DNA of 38,400 bases from an uncultured Lachnospiraceae bacterium (GTDB taxonomy: Bacteria > Bacillota > Clostridia > Lachnospirales > Lachnospiraceae). Positions 16,376-25,836 of the stretch are shown here, piece after piece. The DNA lies in NCBI GenBank assembly GCA_900550235.1, contig URRQ01000023.1:1-38400 (forward strand), given 5' to 3'. Positions within the stretch are counted from its first letter, which is position 1; every line of letters starts with the position of its first letter. Under the pieces are notes generated by a model. That model was not told the DNA's origin. It saw nothing but the letters and a program-made list of their open reading frames with translations, and did no database searches. The translations under genes and the position numbers were made by a program.

Positions 16376-16766
16376 TTCGGCAAATGAGACTCTAAAAGAA
16401 TTGTTGTGTGGAATGGGATTTTTCGGGATAGCAGCGCAGATCATCTGTTTGCTTGTAGATAGAGACCGTTTGATATACACATCTCTTGGACTTTGGATCG
16501 GGATAGGAGCAGGAGCTCTTATGAGTATTCATATGAAGAGAAATATTGAAGATGCTCTCGATTATGATGAGAGAGGCGCAGTAAAGCATATGAGAAAAGG
16601 ATATGTGTTTCGATACGCCCTTGTGGCGCTCCTTTTTGGGGCGACCGTCTACTTTGAAGTTGGAAATCCGATTACTCTGTTAGTTGGAGTCATGGGATTG
16701 AAGATAGGGGCTTATATACAGCCCATAACACATAAAGTGTTGCAAAAGTTACAAAAATCTAAGTAA
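16368..16766 (+). CDS. atpI: ATP synthase subunit I
   Basis: A 132-residue protein with four membrane helices (about 11-28, 34-53, 77-92 and 94-113), matching the ATP synthase subunit I family that precedes subunit a in many clostridial and Bacillus operons; it assists c-ring assembly in some species. The frame is open from 16338, but the ATG at 16368 follows GGAGGATAAGGA and overlaps atpZ by eight bases, so it is preferred. Confidence 0.75.
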   Translation: MNDSANETLKELLCGMGFFGIAAQIICLLVDRDRLIYTSLGLWIGIGAGALMSIHMKRNIEDALDYDERGAVKHMRKGYVFRYALVALLFGATVYFEVGNPITLLVGVMGLKIGAYIQPITHKVLQKLQKSK

Positions 16767-16780
16767 AGGAGGGTAAGCGT

Positions 16781-17500
16781 GTGGGAAATGGACTAGGAGT
16801 ATTAGCGGCCAAAGAAGCAGACTTCATGATACACAGTCTTGTGAAGTTTCATCTCTTTGGTCAGGAAATCTACCTTACAACAACTCATGTCAGTCTGTTT
16901 ATAATCTGCATCGGTCTGATTATTTTCGGGTTTGTCGCAAGAGCAAAATTAAAAGTTGTCGACGGAAAACCTGGGAAATTCCAAAATGTAGTGGAATTGA
17001 TCGTTGAGATGTTGGATGGTATGGTGCACGGCAGTATGGGTAAAAATGGAATACCATATAGGAACTATATCGGAACGTTATTTATTTTCCTTCTGATTAG
17101 TAACATTTCTGGGCTTTTAGGACTCAGACCGCCAACAGCGGATTATGGTGTAACATTCCCGCTTGGAGTGATTACGTTTTTCTTAATTCAGACAAACAAC
17201 ATCCGATTTAATAAATTCGGCGCATTTACGGATTTATTTAAACCATTGCCGTTTTTGTTCCCAATTAACTTAATTGGTGAAATCGCAGTGCCATTTTCAC
17301 TATCATTGCGTTTGTTCGGAAACGTGTTGTCAGGAACTGTAATCATGGCATTGCTGTACGGACTTTTGTCTAACATTGCAATTGCATGGCCTGGATTCCT
17401 ACATATCTATTTTGATATCTTTTCCGGAGCAATTCAGACATACGTATTCTGTATGCTGACTATGGTATTTGTCAATGACAAGATGCCGCAGAACAATTAA
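16781..17500 (+). CDS. atpB: ATP synthase F0 subunit a
   Basis: Subunit a forms the ion half-channels beside the c ring. The 239-residue protein has five to six membrane helices; the essential arginine is Arg177 in SLRLFGN, followed by the NVLSGTVI segment. The GTG start lies seven bases after GGAGGG (16768-16773). Polar residues in the channel helices fit either H+ or Na+ use; the c subunit decides the ion. Confidence 0.96.
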   Translation: MGNGLGVLAAKEADFMIHSLVKFHLFGQEIYLTTTHVSLFIICIGLIIFGFVARAKLKVVDGKPGKFQNVVELIVEMLDGMVHGSMGKNGIPYRNYIGTLFIFLLISNISGLLGLRPPTADYGVTFPLGVITFFLIQTNNIRFNKFGAFTDLFKPLPFLFPINLIGEIAVPFSLSLRLFGNVLSGTVIMALLYGLLSNIAIAWPGFLHIYFDIFSGAIQTYVFCMLTMVFVNDKMPQNN

Positions 17501-17537
17501 ATAGTAAACAAAACACATTTTTAGGAGGATTTTAATT

Positions 17538-17804
17538 ATGAATGGAATTTCAAACGAAGCTTTAATTTTAGCATGTTCAGCAATTGGTGCAGGTCTTGCG
17601 ATGATCGCAGGTATCGGACCTGGTATTGGACAGGGTGTTGCAGCTGGTCACGGTGCATCTGCAGTAGGTAGAAACCCGGGTGCAAAATCAGATGTTACTT
17701 CTACAATGTTACTTGGTCAGGCCGTAGCAGAGACAACAGGTCTTTACTCACTCGTTATCGCTCTTATTCTGTTATTCGCTAACCCATTATTAGGAAAACT
17801 GTAA
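17538..17804 (+). CDS. atpE: ATP synthase F0 subunit c, Na+-binding signature
   Basis: Subunit c forms the rotor ring. The 88-residue hairpin has two helices with a polar loop (GRNPGAK). It carries the known Na+-site residues at the same numbers as the Ilyobacter tartaricus subunit: Gln32, Val63, Glu65, a hydroxyl residue at 66 (Thr instead of Ser), Thr67 and Tyr70. This predicts a sodium-translocating ATPase; Thr66 is the only departure. TTAGGAGGA precedes the ATG. It sits 37 bases after atpB. Confidence 0.96.
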   Translation: MNGISNEALILACSAIGAGLAMIAGIGPGIGQGVAAGHGASAVGRNPGAKSDVTSTMLLGQAVAETTGLYSLVIALILLFANPLLGKL

Positions 17805-17859
17805 GAAGAATCGAGAGCATATTTTAGAATTTTAAAATAATAAGGAAGGAGGCTGGACC

Positions 17860-18375
17860 TTGGACCGTTTATTTACGCTTGACGCACAATTTCTTTTCGA
17901 TGCGATTGTGCTTGCAATCAGTATGTTCGTAATGTTCACGTTCTTATCATATCTTCTGTTTGAGCCGGCAAGAAAGCTGCTTGAAACAAGAAGACAGCAT
18001 GTGCTGGATGATCAGGAGACAGCGAAACGTGAAAAAGACGAAGCAGCTGCTTACAAGGAAGAGTACGAAAAGAAACTAAAAGAAGTAGATAAAGAAGCGC
18101 AGGAGATCTTAAGCGCAGCCCGCAAGAAGGCAATGCAGAATGAAGCAAAGATTATTGCAGAGGCGAAAGAAGAGGCAGCCCGTATTATTCAGCGTGGAAA
18201 TACGGAGATCGAATTAGAGAAGAAACGCGCATTGGACGATATGAAGCAGGAGGTCATTACTATCGCATCTATGATGGCAGGAAAAGTTGTGACAGCTTCA
18301 ATTGATACAAATGTACAGGACAATCTAATTGAAGAGACATTGAAAGAAATGGGTGACAGTACATGGCTAAGTTAG
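17860..18375 (+). CDS. atpF: ATP synthase F0 subunit b
   Basis: The peripheral stalk subunit: one N-terminal membrane helix (about 12-33) followed by a long charged helix (40-150) that would dimerise, in 171 residues. The TTG start follows AAGGAGG (17846-17852) by seven bases. The 3' end overlaps atpH by 13 bases. Confidence 0.95.
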   Translation: MDRLFTLDAQFLFDAIVLAISMFVMFTFLSYLLFEPARKLLETRRQHVLDDQETAKREKDEAAAYKEEYEKKLKEVDKEAQEILSAARKKAMQNEAKIIAEAKEEAARIIQRGNTEIELEKKRALDDMKQEVITIASMMAGKVVTASIDTNVQDNLIEETLKEMGDSTWLS

Positions 18376-18908
18376 TTTCTAAAACATACGGAGACGCTTT
18401 GTTTTCTGTGGCTCTAGAGGAAAATCGTATCGATGCATTTTATGAAGAAGTGCAGGGAATGAGAGATGTCATCTCTCAGAACGAGGAGCTTCAGAAATTA
18501 TTAGATAATCCGAAAGTTATCAAAGAAGATAAGATCAAACTTATCGAGGAAGCTTTTACAGGTCATGTTGCAAAAGAAATTATAGGGCTTATAGCACTTC
18601 TTATTTCCAAAGGTCATGCAGGAGATATTGTCTCAGTATTCGACCACTTCATTGGACTTGTAAAAGAAGAAAAGAAAATTGGCAGTGCATTTGTAACAAC
18701 AGCAGTTGCATTGACGGAAGTGCAAAAAAGTGCTGTGGAGAAGAGACTTCTCGACACAACACGTTATGAAAGTTTTGAGATGAACTATTTAGTAGATCCG
18801 AGCCTGATCGGTGGAATGGTCATCCGTATCGGCGACAGAGTTGTGGACAGCAGCATTAAGACAAAGCTGTATGAGCTGTCAAAGAATTTAAGAAGTATTC
18901 AGGTATAA
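18363..18908 (+). CDS. atpH: ATP synthase F1 subunit delta
   Basis: The 181-residue subunit joins the b stalk to the top of the alpha3beta3 head. The typical N-terminal KTYGDALFSVA and the C-terminal DPSLIGGMVIRIGDRVVDSS signature are present. The start lies inside atpF, implying translational coupling. Confidence 0.96.
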   Translation: MAKLVSKTYGDALFSVALEENRIDAFYEEVQGMRDVISQNEELQKLLDNPKVIKEDKIKLIEEAFTGHVAKEIIGLIALLISKGHAGDIVSVFDHFIGLVKEEKKIGSAFVTTAVALTEVQKSAVEKRLLDTTRYESFEMNYLVDPSLIGGMVIRIGDRVVDSSIKTKLYELSKNLRSIQV

Positions 18909-18935
18909 AATATAAAAGAAAGGTGGATTCGCTCC

Positions 18936-20438
18936 ATGAATTTAAGACCAGAAGAAATCAGTTCTGTCATTAAAGAGCAGATTAAAAGATATGCGTCAGA
19001 CATGGAAGTGTCTGATGTGGGAACGGTTATTCAGGTAGCCGACGGTATCGCGCGTATCCACGGTCTCGAGAATGCAATGCAGGGAGAACTTTTAGAGTTC
19101 CCTGGAGAAGTTTACGGTATGATCCTCAACCTTGAAGAGGATAACGTAGGTGCCGTACTTTTAGGTGATCACAGAAATATCAATGAAGGTGACACTGTAA
19201 AAACAACAGGAAGAGTAGTAGAAGTTCCTGTTGGTGATTGCATGCTTGGCCGTGTTGTTAATGCATTAGGTCAGCCAATCGATGGAAAAGGACCGATTCA
19301 GACAGATAAATATCGTCAGATTGAAAGAGTTGCCTCAGGTGTTATCTCACGTAAATCAGTAGATACACCATTACAGACGGGAATCAAAGCAATCGACTCT
19401 ATGATTCCGATCGGAAGAGGACAGCGTGAGTTGATCATCGGTGACAGACAGACCGGTAAAACAGCGATCGCAGTTGATACAATTATCAACCAAAAAGGAC
19501 AAGGCGTAAAATGTATTTACGTTGCAATCGGACAGAAAGCGTCTACAGTTGCAAATATTGTCCAGACATTTGAACAGTACGGTGCAATGGATTATACAAC
19601 AGTCGTTGCAGCTACTGCAAGTGAACTTGCACCACTTCAGTACATCGCTCCATATTCAGGATGTGCGATTGGTGAGGAATGGATGGAAAAAGGAGAAGAC
19701 GTATTAGTTGTATATGACGACTTGTCAAAACATGCTACAGCTTATCGTACACTTTCCTTGCTCCTTAGAAGACCACCTGGACGTGAAGCTTACCCAGGTG
19801 ATGTTTTCTACTTACATTCAAGATTATTAGAGAGAGCTGCCAGATTATCCGATGAACTTGGCGGAGGTTCTTTAACAGCGCTTCCAATCATCGAGACACA
19901 GGCAGGTGATGTATCGGCTTACATTCCGACAAACGTTATTTCTATTACAGATGGACAGATCTTCCTTGAGACAGAGTTGTTTAATGCTGGTTTCAGACCT
20001 GCTATTAACCCTGGTATCTCTGTATCACGAGTTGGTGGTTCTGCCCAGATTAAGGCGATGAAGAAGATTGCCGGACCTATCCGTATTGACTTGGCACAGT
20101 ACGAAGAGCTTGCATCTTTCGCACAGTTCGGTTCAGAGCTTGATGCAGATACAACAGAGCGTCTTGCACAGGGTGCTCGTATCAAAGAGATGTTAAAACA
20201 GCCTCAGTACCGTCCAATGCCGGTTGAGTATCAGGTAATTATCATTTACGCTGCTACACGTAAGCATTTGATTGACATTCCGGTTGAGAGAGTATTGGAA
20301 TTTGAAAAAGGATTGTTTGAGTTTGTTGCTACAAAATATCCGGAGATTCCAGAAGCTATTAAGACTGAGAAAGTTATTTCTGATAAGACAGAAGAAGCAC
20401 TTGTAAATGCAATCAATGAGTTTAAAAAAGAATTCTAA
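18936..20438 (+). CDS. atpA: ATP synthase F1 subunit alpha
   Basis: The non-catalytic nucleotide-binding subunit (500 residues) has the P-loop GDRQTGKTA near residue 170 and the ATPase signature PAINPGISVSRVGG near 350. Full length with no frameshift. AAGAAAGGTGG upstream supports the ATG. An N-terminal sequence starting NLRPEEISSVI is usual. Confidence 0.98.
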   Translation: MNLRPEEISSVIKEQIKRYASDMEVSDVGTVIQVADGIARIHGLENAMQGELLEFPGEVYGMILNLEEDNVGAVLLGDHRNINEGDTVKTTGRVVEVPVGDCMLGRVVNALGQPIDGKGPIQTDKYRQIERVASGVISRKSVDTPLQTGIKAIDSMIPIGRGQRELIIGDRQTGKTAIAVDTIINQKGQGVKCIYVAIGQKASTVANIVQTFEQYGAMDYTTVVAATASELAPLQYIAPYSGCAIGEEWMEKGEDVLVVYDDLSKHATAYRTLSLLLRRPPGREAYPGDVFYLHSRLLERAARLSDELGGGSLTALPIIETQAGDVSAYIPTNVISITDGQIFLETELFNAGFRPAINPGISVSRVGGSAQIKAMKKIAGPIRIDLAQYEELASFAQFGSELDADTTERLAQGARIKEMLKQPQYRPMPVEYQVIIIYAATRKHLIDIPVERVLEFEKGLFEFVATKYPEIPEAIKTEKVISDKTEEALVNAINEFKKEF

Positions 20439-20457
20439 TTAGTAGAGGAGAACGATC

Positions 20458-21324
20458 ATGGCATCAATGAGAGAAATTAAACGGCGTAGAAGCAGTGTGC
20501 AGAGTACGCAGCAGATTACAAAAGCCATGAAACTTATTTCTACCGTAAAACTGCAGAAGGCAAGAACGAATGCGGAGAATTCAAAACCATATTTTGAGTG
20601 TATGTATGAGACTGTAACTTCCATGCTTGCGAAAGCAGGAAATATCGAGCATCCATATTTGAAACCGGGAGATTCCAAGAAAGTTGGAATTGTAGTGGTA
20701 ACTTCGAATCGTGGACTCGCAGGCGGATATAACTCAAATATCGTGAGACTCATTACAGGAAGCGGCATTGCCAAAGAAGACGTACGTCTTTATACAGTCG
20801 GACGAAAAGGATCAGATGGTCTTACTCGTAAGGGGTATGAAGTCGCAGCAGATTATTCTGATGTGATTGAGGCGCCGACTTATGCAGATGCCCAGGCGCT
20901 GACAAAACAGTTGCTTACTGATTTTGCAAATGGCGAGATTGGTGAGATTTATGTAGCATATACATTCTTTAAAAATACAGTAGTGCATATTCCAAAGCTT
21001 ACTAAGCTTTTACCGGTTGACCTTGATGAGGTTAAAGAAGAAGTAAAAGAAGAGACTTCAGGAGCACAAGCTTTGATGAGTTTTGAACCGCACGAAGAAG
21101 AAGCGATTGGACTTCTTGTTCCGAAATATGTTACAAGTGTATTGTATGGTGCATTTGTTGAGGCAGTTGCAAGTGAAAATGGTGCGCGTATGCAAGCCAT
21201 GGATTCTGCAACAAAAAATGCGGAAGAAATAATTGACGATTTGGCATTGAAATACAATAGAGCCCGTCAGGGCGCTATTACACAGGAATTAACAGAGATT
21301 ATAGCAGGTGCCGAAGCTCTATAA
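20458..21324 (+). CDS. atpG: ATP synthase F1 subunit gamma
   Basis: The central shaft subunit (288 residues): N-terminal REIKRRRSSVQSTQQITKAM and C-terminal NRARQGAITQELTEI helices, both strongly conserved parts of the coiled coil that turns inside the head. TAGAGGAG precedes the ATG. Confidence 0.97.
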   Translation: MASMREIKRRRSSVQSTQQITKAMKLISTVKLQKARTNAENSKPYFECMYETVTSMLAKAGNIEHPYLKPGDSKKVGIVVVTSNRGLAGGYNSNIVRLITGSGIAKEDVRLYTVGRKGSDGLTRKGYEVAADYSDVIEAPTYADAQALTKQLLTDFANGEIGEIYVAYTFFKNTVVHIPKLTKLLPVDLDEVKEEVKEETSGAQALMSFEPHEEEAIGLLVPKYVTSVLYGAFVEAVASENGARMQAMDSATKNAEEIIDDLALKYNRARQGAITQELTEIIAGAEAL

Positions 21325-21344
21325 TCTTAGATAGGAGTGAAAAA

Positions 21345-22736
21345 ATGGCAGAGAAAAATATAGGTAAAATCACTCAGATCATCGGCGCGGTACTTGACGT
21401 TAAGTTCGCCGATGGCAATCTTCCTGAGATTAACGAAGCCATTGACATTACAAGAAGTAATGGCGAGAAGTTAGTAGTAGAGGTTGCGCAGCATTTGGGT
21501 GATGATACGGTAAGATGTATCGCCATGGGTCCGACAGATGGACTTGTACGTGGAATGGATGCGGTTGCTACAGGGGCGCCTATTTCCGTACCGGTTGGTG
21601 AAAATACATTGGGACGTATCTTCAACGTGCTTGGAGAAGCAATTGATGAAAAGCCGGCTCCGACAGATGTAGAATATGAGCCAATTCATAGAAAGGCTCC
21701 TTCATTTGAAGAGCAGGCAACAGAGACAGAAATGCTTGAGACAGGTATCAAAGTTATCGACTTACTTTGTCCTTTCCAGAAAGGTGGTAAGATCGGACTT
21801 TTCGGTGGTGCTGGTGTAGGTAAAACTGTATTGATCCAGGAGCTCATCACAAACATCGCAACAGAGCACGGTGGATATTCCGTATTCACAGGTGTAGGTG
21901 AAAGAACTCGTGAAGGAAATGACCTTTATACAGAAATGACAGAATCAGGTGTTATCAAGAAAACAGCCATGGTATTCGGACAGATGAACGAGCCGCCTGG
22001 AGCACGTATGCGTGTAGGTCTTACAGGACTTACAATGGCAGAGTACTTCCGTGATAAAGGTGGAAAAGATGTACTTTTGTTCATCGATAACATTTTCCGT
22101 TTTACACAGGCAGGATCTGAAGTATCTGCTCTTCTTGGACGTATGCCATCAGCGGTAGGTTATCAGCCTACATTACAGACAGAGATGGGTGCTCTTCAAG
22201 AGCGTATTACTTCTACAAAGAATGGTTCTATTACATCCGTACAGGCTGTATATGTACCGGCCGATGACTTAACTGACCCGGCTCCGGCTACAACATTTGC
22301 CCATTTGGATGCGAAAGTCGTATTATCACGTGCTATCACAGCGCTTGGTATTTATCCGGCGGTAGACCCTCTTGATTCTTCTTCACGTTTGTTAGACCCT
22401 AATATCGTAGGGGAAGAACACTATAACGTGGCTCGTGGTGTTCAGGAAGTTCTTCAGAAATACAAAGAGCTTCAGGATATCATTGCAATGCTTGGTATGG
22501 ATGAGTTGTCAGAAGAAGATAAATTGACAGTATCTCGTGCAAGAAAGATTCAGAGATTCTTCTCTCAGCCATTCTTTGTTGCTACACAGTTTACAGGATT
22601 TGAAGGACGTTATGTTCCAATCAGTGAAACAATCCAAGGCTTCAAAGAGATTCTGGAAGGTAAACATGACGATATTCCGGAAGGACATTTCTTAAACGCA
22701 GGTAATATTGACGACGTATTAGCTCGCGTGAAGTAG
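21345..22736 (+). CDS. atpD: ATP synthase F1 subunit beta
   Basis: The catalytic subunit (463 residues): P-loop GGAGVGKTV near residue 150, catalytic Glu in GERTREGND, Walker B LLFIDNIFRF and signature PAVDPLDSSSR. Full length; GAGTGA-type ribosome site upstream of the ATG. Confidence 0.98.
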   Translation: MAEKNIGKITQIIGAVLDVKFADGNLPEINEAIDITRSNGEKLVVEVAQHLGDDTVRCIAMGPTDGLVRGMDAVATGAPISVPVGENTLGRIFNVLGEAIDEKPAPTDVEYEPIHRKAPSFEEQATETEMLETGIKVIDLLCPFQKGGKIGLFGGAGVGKTVLIQELITNIATEHGGYSVFTGVGERTREGNDLYTEMTESGVIKKTAMVFGQMNEPPGARMRVGLTGLTMAEYFRDKGGKDVLLFIDNIFRFTQAGSEVSALLGRMPSAVGYQPTLQTEMGALQERITSTKNGSITSVQAVYVPADDLTDPAPATTFAHLDAKVVLSRAITALGIYPAVDPLDSSSRLLDPNIVGEEHYNVARGVQEVLQKYKELQDIIAMLGMDELSEEDKLTVSRARKIQRFFSQPFFVATQFTGFEGRYVPISETIQGFKEILEGKHDDIPEGHFLNAGNIDDVLARVK

Positions 22737-22747
22737 GAGGTGTTCCT

Positions 22748-23146
22748 ATGGCAGACGTATTTGAATTAAAAATTATCTCTCCGGATTCGATGTTTTTTGA
22801 AGGAGAAGCTGATTTTCTCGAATTTACATCGGTTGAAGGGGGAATGGGTGTTTATAAAAACCATATTCCGCTTACAACAATTTTAGAGCCATGTGTTATG
22901 AGTATTCATAATGGCACAGAGGTGAAAAAGGCAGCAATCCTTGGAGGATTTCTTGAGATTCTTCAAGACAAAATTACTGTTCTTGCTGAAGATGCACAAT
23001 GGCCGGAAGAAATTGATGTGGAACGAGCAAAAGAAGCAAAGAAACGTGCGGAAGAACGCCTTAGTCACAATGGACCAAATATGGACGTAAGACGTGCACA
23101 GGCAGCACTTAAGAGAGCAATCGCACGAATCAATACTGCAAAATAA
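22748..23146 (+). CDS. atpC: ATP synthase F1 subunit epsilon
   Basis: The 132-residue regulatory subunit has the beta-sandwich domain (LKIISPDSMFFEGEADFLEF, GGMGVYKNHIPL) and a two-helix C-terminal domain rich in Ala and Arg, which can inhibit ATP hydrolysis. It is the last gene of the operon; its start is 11 bases after atpD and behind GGAGGTG. A strong terminator follows. Confidence 0.95.
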   Translation: MADVFELKIISPDSMFFEGEADFLEFTSVEGGMGVYKNHIPLTTILEPCVMSIHNGTEVKKAAILGGFLEILQDKITVLAEDAQWPEEIDVERAKEAKKRAEERLSHNGPNMDVRRAQAALKRAIARINTAK

Positions 23147-23178
23147 GAGAATTCAATAATTAGTGGTATGTATAATGG

Positions 23179-23226
23179 CAGCACGCAAAGAAGCGATAGA
23201 AAGCATTGTTCTTTGCGTGTTGTTTT
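23179..23226 (+). terminator. Terminator of the ATP synthase operon
   Basis: CAGCACGCAAAGAA (23179-23192) pairs with TTCTTTGCGTGTTG (23209-23222) with one G-T pair, then TTTT. The 16-base loop is large but the 14-bp stem is strong. Confidence 0.85.
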
Positions 23227-23267
23227 ATATGTATTACAAGCTATCTCCCTGGATTTTAATTCCCGCC

Positions 23268-23296
23268 TTTTCATATATCCCAAATAGTGTTATAAT
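23268..23296 (+). promoter_or_regulatory. Putative extended -10 promoter of gdpP-rplI-dnaB
   Basis: TATAAT at 23291-23296 is preceded by TGT (extended -10), with TTTTCA (23268-23273, four of six) 17 bases upstream. The gdpP start follows about 36 bases later. Confidence 0.65.
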
Positions 23297-23332
23297 ATAA
23301 TATCAAGTTGATTTTATGTAAAGGAAAAAGAT

Positions 23333-25375
23333 ATGGAAAAAGATATTAAATTTAAAGGAAAGCTTCGAATGTATATGCTATGGCCAATTATCATGCTTCC
23401 GCTTTTGACAGCGGTCGATATATGGATCTATACAGTAGATAAAAGAGCAGGATTAATTCTGAGCGCTTTTATTCTTGTCTACGGAGCTGTTTCAGGAGTG
23501 ATGTATTCCAGAAATAAAGCGGAATTACTTACTGAATTGGTAGAATTTGCGACCCAATATGGAGCGATTCAAAATGTTCTTCTGAAAGAGTTAAAAGCAC
23601 CATATTTGCTTGTTCTTGAGAGTGGACGAATCATGTGGATGAACGATAGTTTTCAGAAATTGATTAAGAATGGAGAGGCGAAATATCTAAGTAATTATAT
23701 TCCGTCTTTACAAGGAGTCAATTTAGCTTTAAAAGAAGGCGAATTTTTGGATCAAGAAATCGAACTGGAAGGTCGAAACTATGAAGTGAGATTTTCAAGA
23801 ATTGCAGCAAATAAGTTAAATAATGAAGAAACTTTGCTTCAGCTTCCAAGTGGAAAAGATTATTTTATCGCAGTATATTTTCAAGATATTACAGAATTGA
23901 AAAAATATATTCAAGAGAATGACGAGCAAAAATTAGTAGCCGGCTTGATTTACATTGATAATTATGATGAGATTATGGAGAGTGTAGAAGAGGTTCGACA
24001 ATCTCTTCTTGTTGCTCTGATCGATCGTAAGATCAATCAATACATTGCTAATGTAGAGGGTCTTGCGAAAAAAATGGAAAAAGACAAATACTTTGTAGTA
24101 TTTAAAAAGAAATTTTTCGAGAAAATGAAAGCGGATCGTTTCTCTGTATTGGAAGATGTAAAAACAGTGAATATTGGAAATGAAGTTCCAGCAACATTGA
24201 GTATCGGGTTGGGACTTAGTAATGATACTTATGTGCAAAGCTATAACTATGCACGTGTTTCCATAGACCTTGCGTTGGCAAGAGGAGGAGATCAGGCAAT
24301 TGTTAAAACTGCGAATGGTATTGATTATTATGGAGGAAAACGTGATCAAACTTCAAGAAATACACGAGTAAAAGCACGAGTAAAGGCAGAGGCTATCCGA
24401 GAATTTATCGCAGTCAAAGACAGAGTCCTGATCATGGGACATAAGATTGGAGATGCTGATTCTTTTGGCGCGGCGATGGGAATTTACCGTGCGGCTGTGG
24501 AGATGAAGAAAGAAGCACATATCGTGTTGAACGATATTACGGCTGCAATCCGTCCGCTTTATGAGGTATTCCAAAAAAACAGCGCCTATCCGGATGATTT
24601 ATTCTTATCTTCTAAGAATGTTCAAGAGTATGCCGGTAAAAATGCAATGGTAGTAGTAGTAGATACAAACAAGCCTGAGATGACAGAATGTCAGGAATTG
24701 TTGAAGATGACGGAGACAATCGTAGTGCTGGATCATCATAGACAAGGAAGTGAAGTGATCGAAGGCGCAGTTCTTTCCTATATTGAACCATATGCATCTT
24801 CTACTTCAGAGATGGTTGCGGAGTTGTTGCAGTATATTGTAGATGATGTGCGTCTTCCTGGACTTGAAGCAAGCAGCTTATATGCAGGAATCATGGTAGA
24901 TACCAATAACTTTATGAATCGAGCAGGAGTACGTACGTTTGAAGCCGCAGCGTTCTTAAGGCGAAGCGGTGCAGACATTACGTTTGTAAGAAAACTGTTC
25001 CGAGAAGATATGGATACATATCGTGCCAAGGCGCAGATTATCAGCAGTGCAAAAGTATTCCGTGATGTGTATGCGATTGCAGTAGGAGAAAATATGGGAA
25101 TCGACAGTCCAACCCTTGTCGGTGCACAAGCAGCAAATGAGCTCTTAGATATTGGAAACGTAAAAGCATCTTTTGTATTTACAAAATACAATGGAAAAAT
25201 CTATGTCAGCGCTCGTGCCATTGATGAAGTGAATGTACAGATCATCATGGAACGAATCGGTGGCGGTGGTCATATTAATACAGCTGGCGCACAGTTTGCA
25301 CATACAGATATGAAAAAAGCGATTGATATTTTAAAAGAGACAATTAATGTAATGATAGAAGAAGGAGATATATAA
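23333..25375 (+). CDS. gdpP: Cyclic-di-AMP phosphodiesterase, GdpP type (DHH-DHHA1)
   Basis: This membrane-bound enzyme would cleave c-di-AMP, a signal for wall, K+ and osmotic control. The 680-residue protein has two N-terminal membrane helices (about 14-31 and 37-56), a degenerate PAS domain (80-155), a degenerate GGDEF domain (about 200-340; the active GGDEF loop is replaced, so no cyclase activity is expected), a DHH phosphoesterase domain with GHKIGDADSFGA, VVDTNKPE and LDHHRQGS metal motifs, and a DHHA1 domain ending GGGGHINTAGAQ. It is followed one base later by rplI and then dnaB, the gene order known for yybT/gdpP in Firmicutes. The ATG lies behind AAGGAAAAAG. Confidence 0.95.
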   Translation: MEKDIKFKGKLRMYMLWPIIMLPLLTAVDIWIYTVDKRAGLILSAFILVYGAVSGVMYSRNKAELLTELVEFATQYGAIQNVLLKELKAPYLLVLESGRIMWMNDSFQKLIKNGEAKYLSNYIPSLQGVNLALKEGEFLDQEIELEGRNYEVRFSRIAANKLNNEETLLQLPSGKDYFIAVYFQDITELKKYIQENDEQKLVAGLIYIDNYDEIMESVEEVRQSLLVALIDRKINQYIANVEGLAKKMEKDKYFVVFKKKFFEKMKADRFSVLEDVKTVNIGNEVPATLSIGLGLSNDTYVQSYNYARVSIDLALARGGDQAIVKTANGIDYYGGKRDQTSRNTRVKARVKAEAIREFIAVKDRVLIMGHKIGDADSFGAAMGIYRAAVEMKKEAHIVLNDITAAIRPLYEVFQKNSAYPDDLFLSSKNVQEYAGKNAMVVVVDTNKPEMTECQELLKMTETIVVLDHHRQGSEVIEGAVLSYIEPYASSTSEMVAELLQYIVDDVRLPGLEASSLYAGIMVDTNNFMNRAGVRTFEAAAFLRRSGADITFVRKLFREDMDTYRAKAQIISSAKVFRDVYAIAVGENMGIDSPTLVGAQAANELLDIGNVKASFVFTKYNGKIYVSARAIDEVNVQIIMERIGGGGHINTAGAQFAHTDMKKAIDILKETINVMIEEGDI

Positions 25376-25376
25376 C

Positions 25377-25823
25377 ATGAAAGTAATATTATTAGAAGAT
25401 GTAAAAGCGCTTGGGAAAAAAGGACAGATTGTAAATATCAATGATGGATATGCAAGAAATTTTGTTCTTCCGAAAAAGTTGGGAGTAGAGGCAACTCCAA
25501 AGAATTTGAATGATTTAAAATTGCAGAATGCAAATAAAGAAAAGCTTGCACAAGAAGCATTGGATGCAGCAAAAGAGCTTGCTGCAAAGTTAGAGGCAGG
25601 AAAAGTTGTGCTTTCCATTAAAACAGGAGAAGGCGGAAAGGCATTTGGTTCTGTTTCTTCTAAAGAGATTGCAACAGAAGTGAAAAATCAGATGGGATAT
25701 GAGATTGATAAAAAGAAAATCCAATTAAAAGATGCAATCAAGACACTTGGCACACACACAGTTCCTGTAAAGCTTCATGCAAAAGTTACAGCAGAACTGA
25801 AAGTAGTTGTAACAGAAGGCTAG
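25377..25823 (+). CDS. rplI: 50S ribosomal protein L9
   Basis: A 148-residue L9 with the canonical N-terminal domain (MKVILLEDVKALGKKG..., then GYARNFVLPKKLG), a long connecting helix rich in Ala and Lys, and a C-terminal domain with FGSVSSKEIA. It contacts 23S rRNA near the L1 stalk. It starts one base after gdpP stops. Confidence 0.98.
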   Translation: MKVILLEDVKALGKKGQIVNINDGYARNFVLPKKLGVEATPKNLNDLKLQNANKEKLAQEALDAAKELAAKLEAGKVVLSIKTGEGGKAFGSVSSKEIATEVKNQMGYEIDKKKIQLKDAIKTLGTHTVPVKLHAKVTAELKVVVTEG

Positions 25824-25836
25824 GAGGAACTTTTGA

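Noticed and set aside
19522..19707. Overlapping frame inside atpA
   Set aside because: Reading-frame shadow; the surrounding protein is intact AtpA.
23933..24349. Active GGDEF cyclase domain in GdpP
   Set aside because: The domain fold is suggested but the GGDEF loop is missing; in this family it is known to be degenerate.
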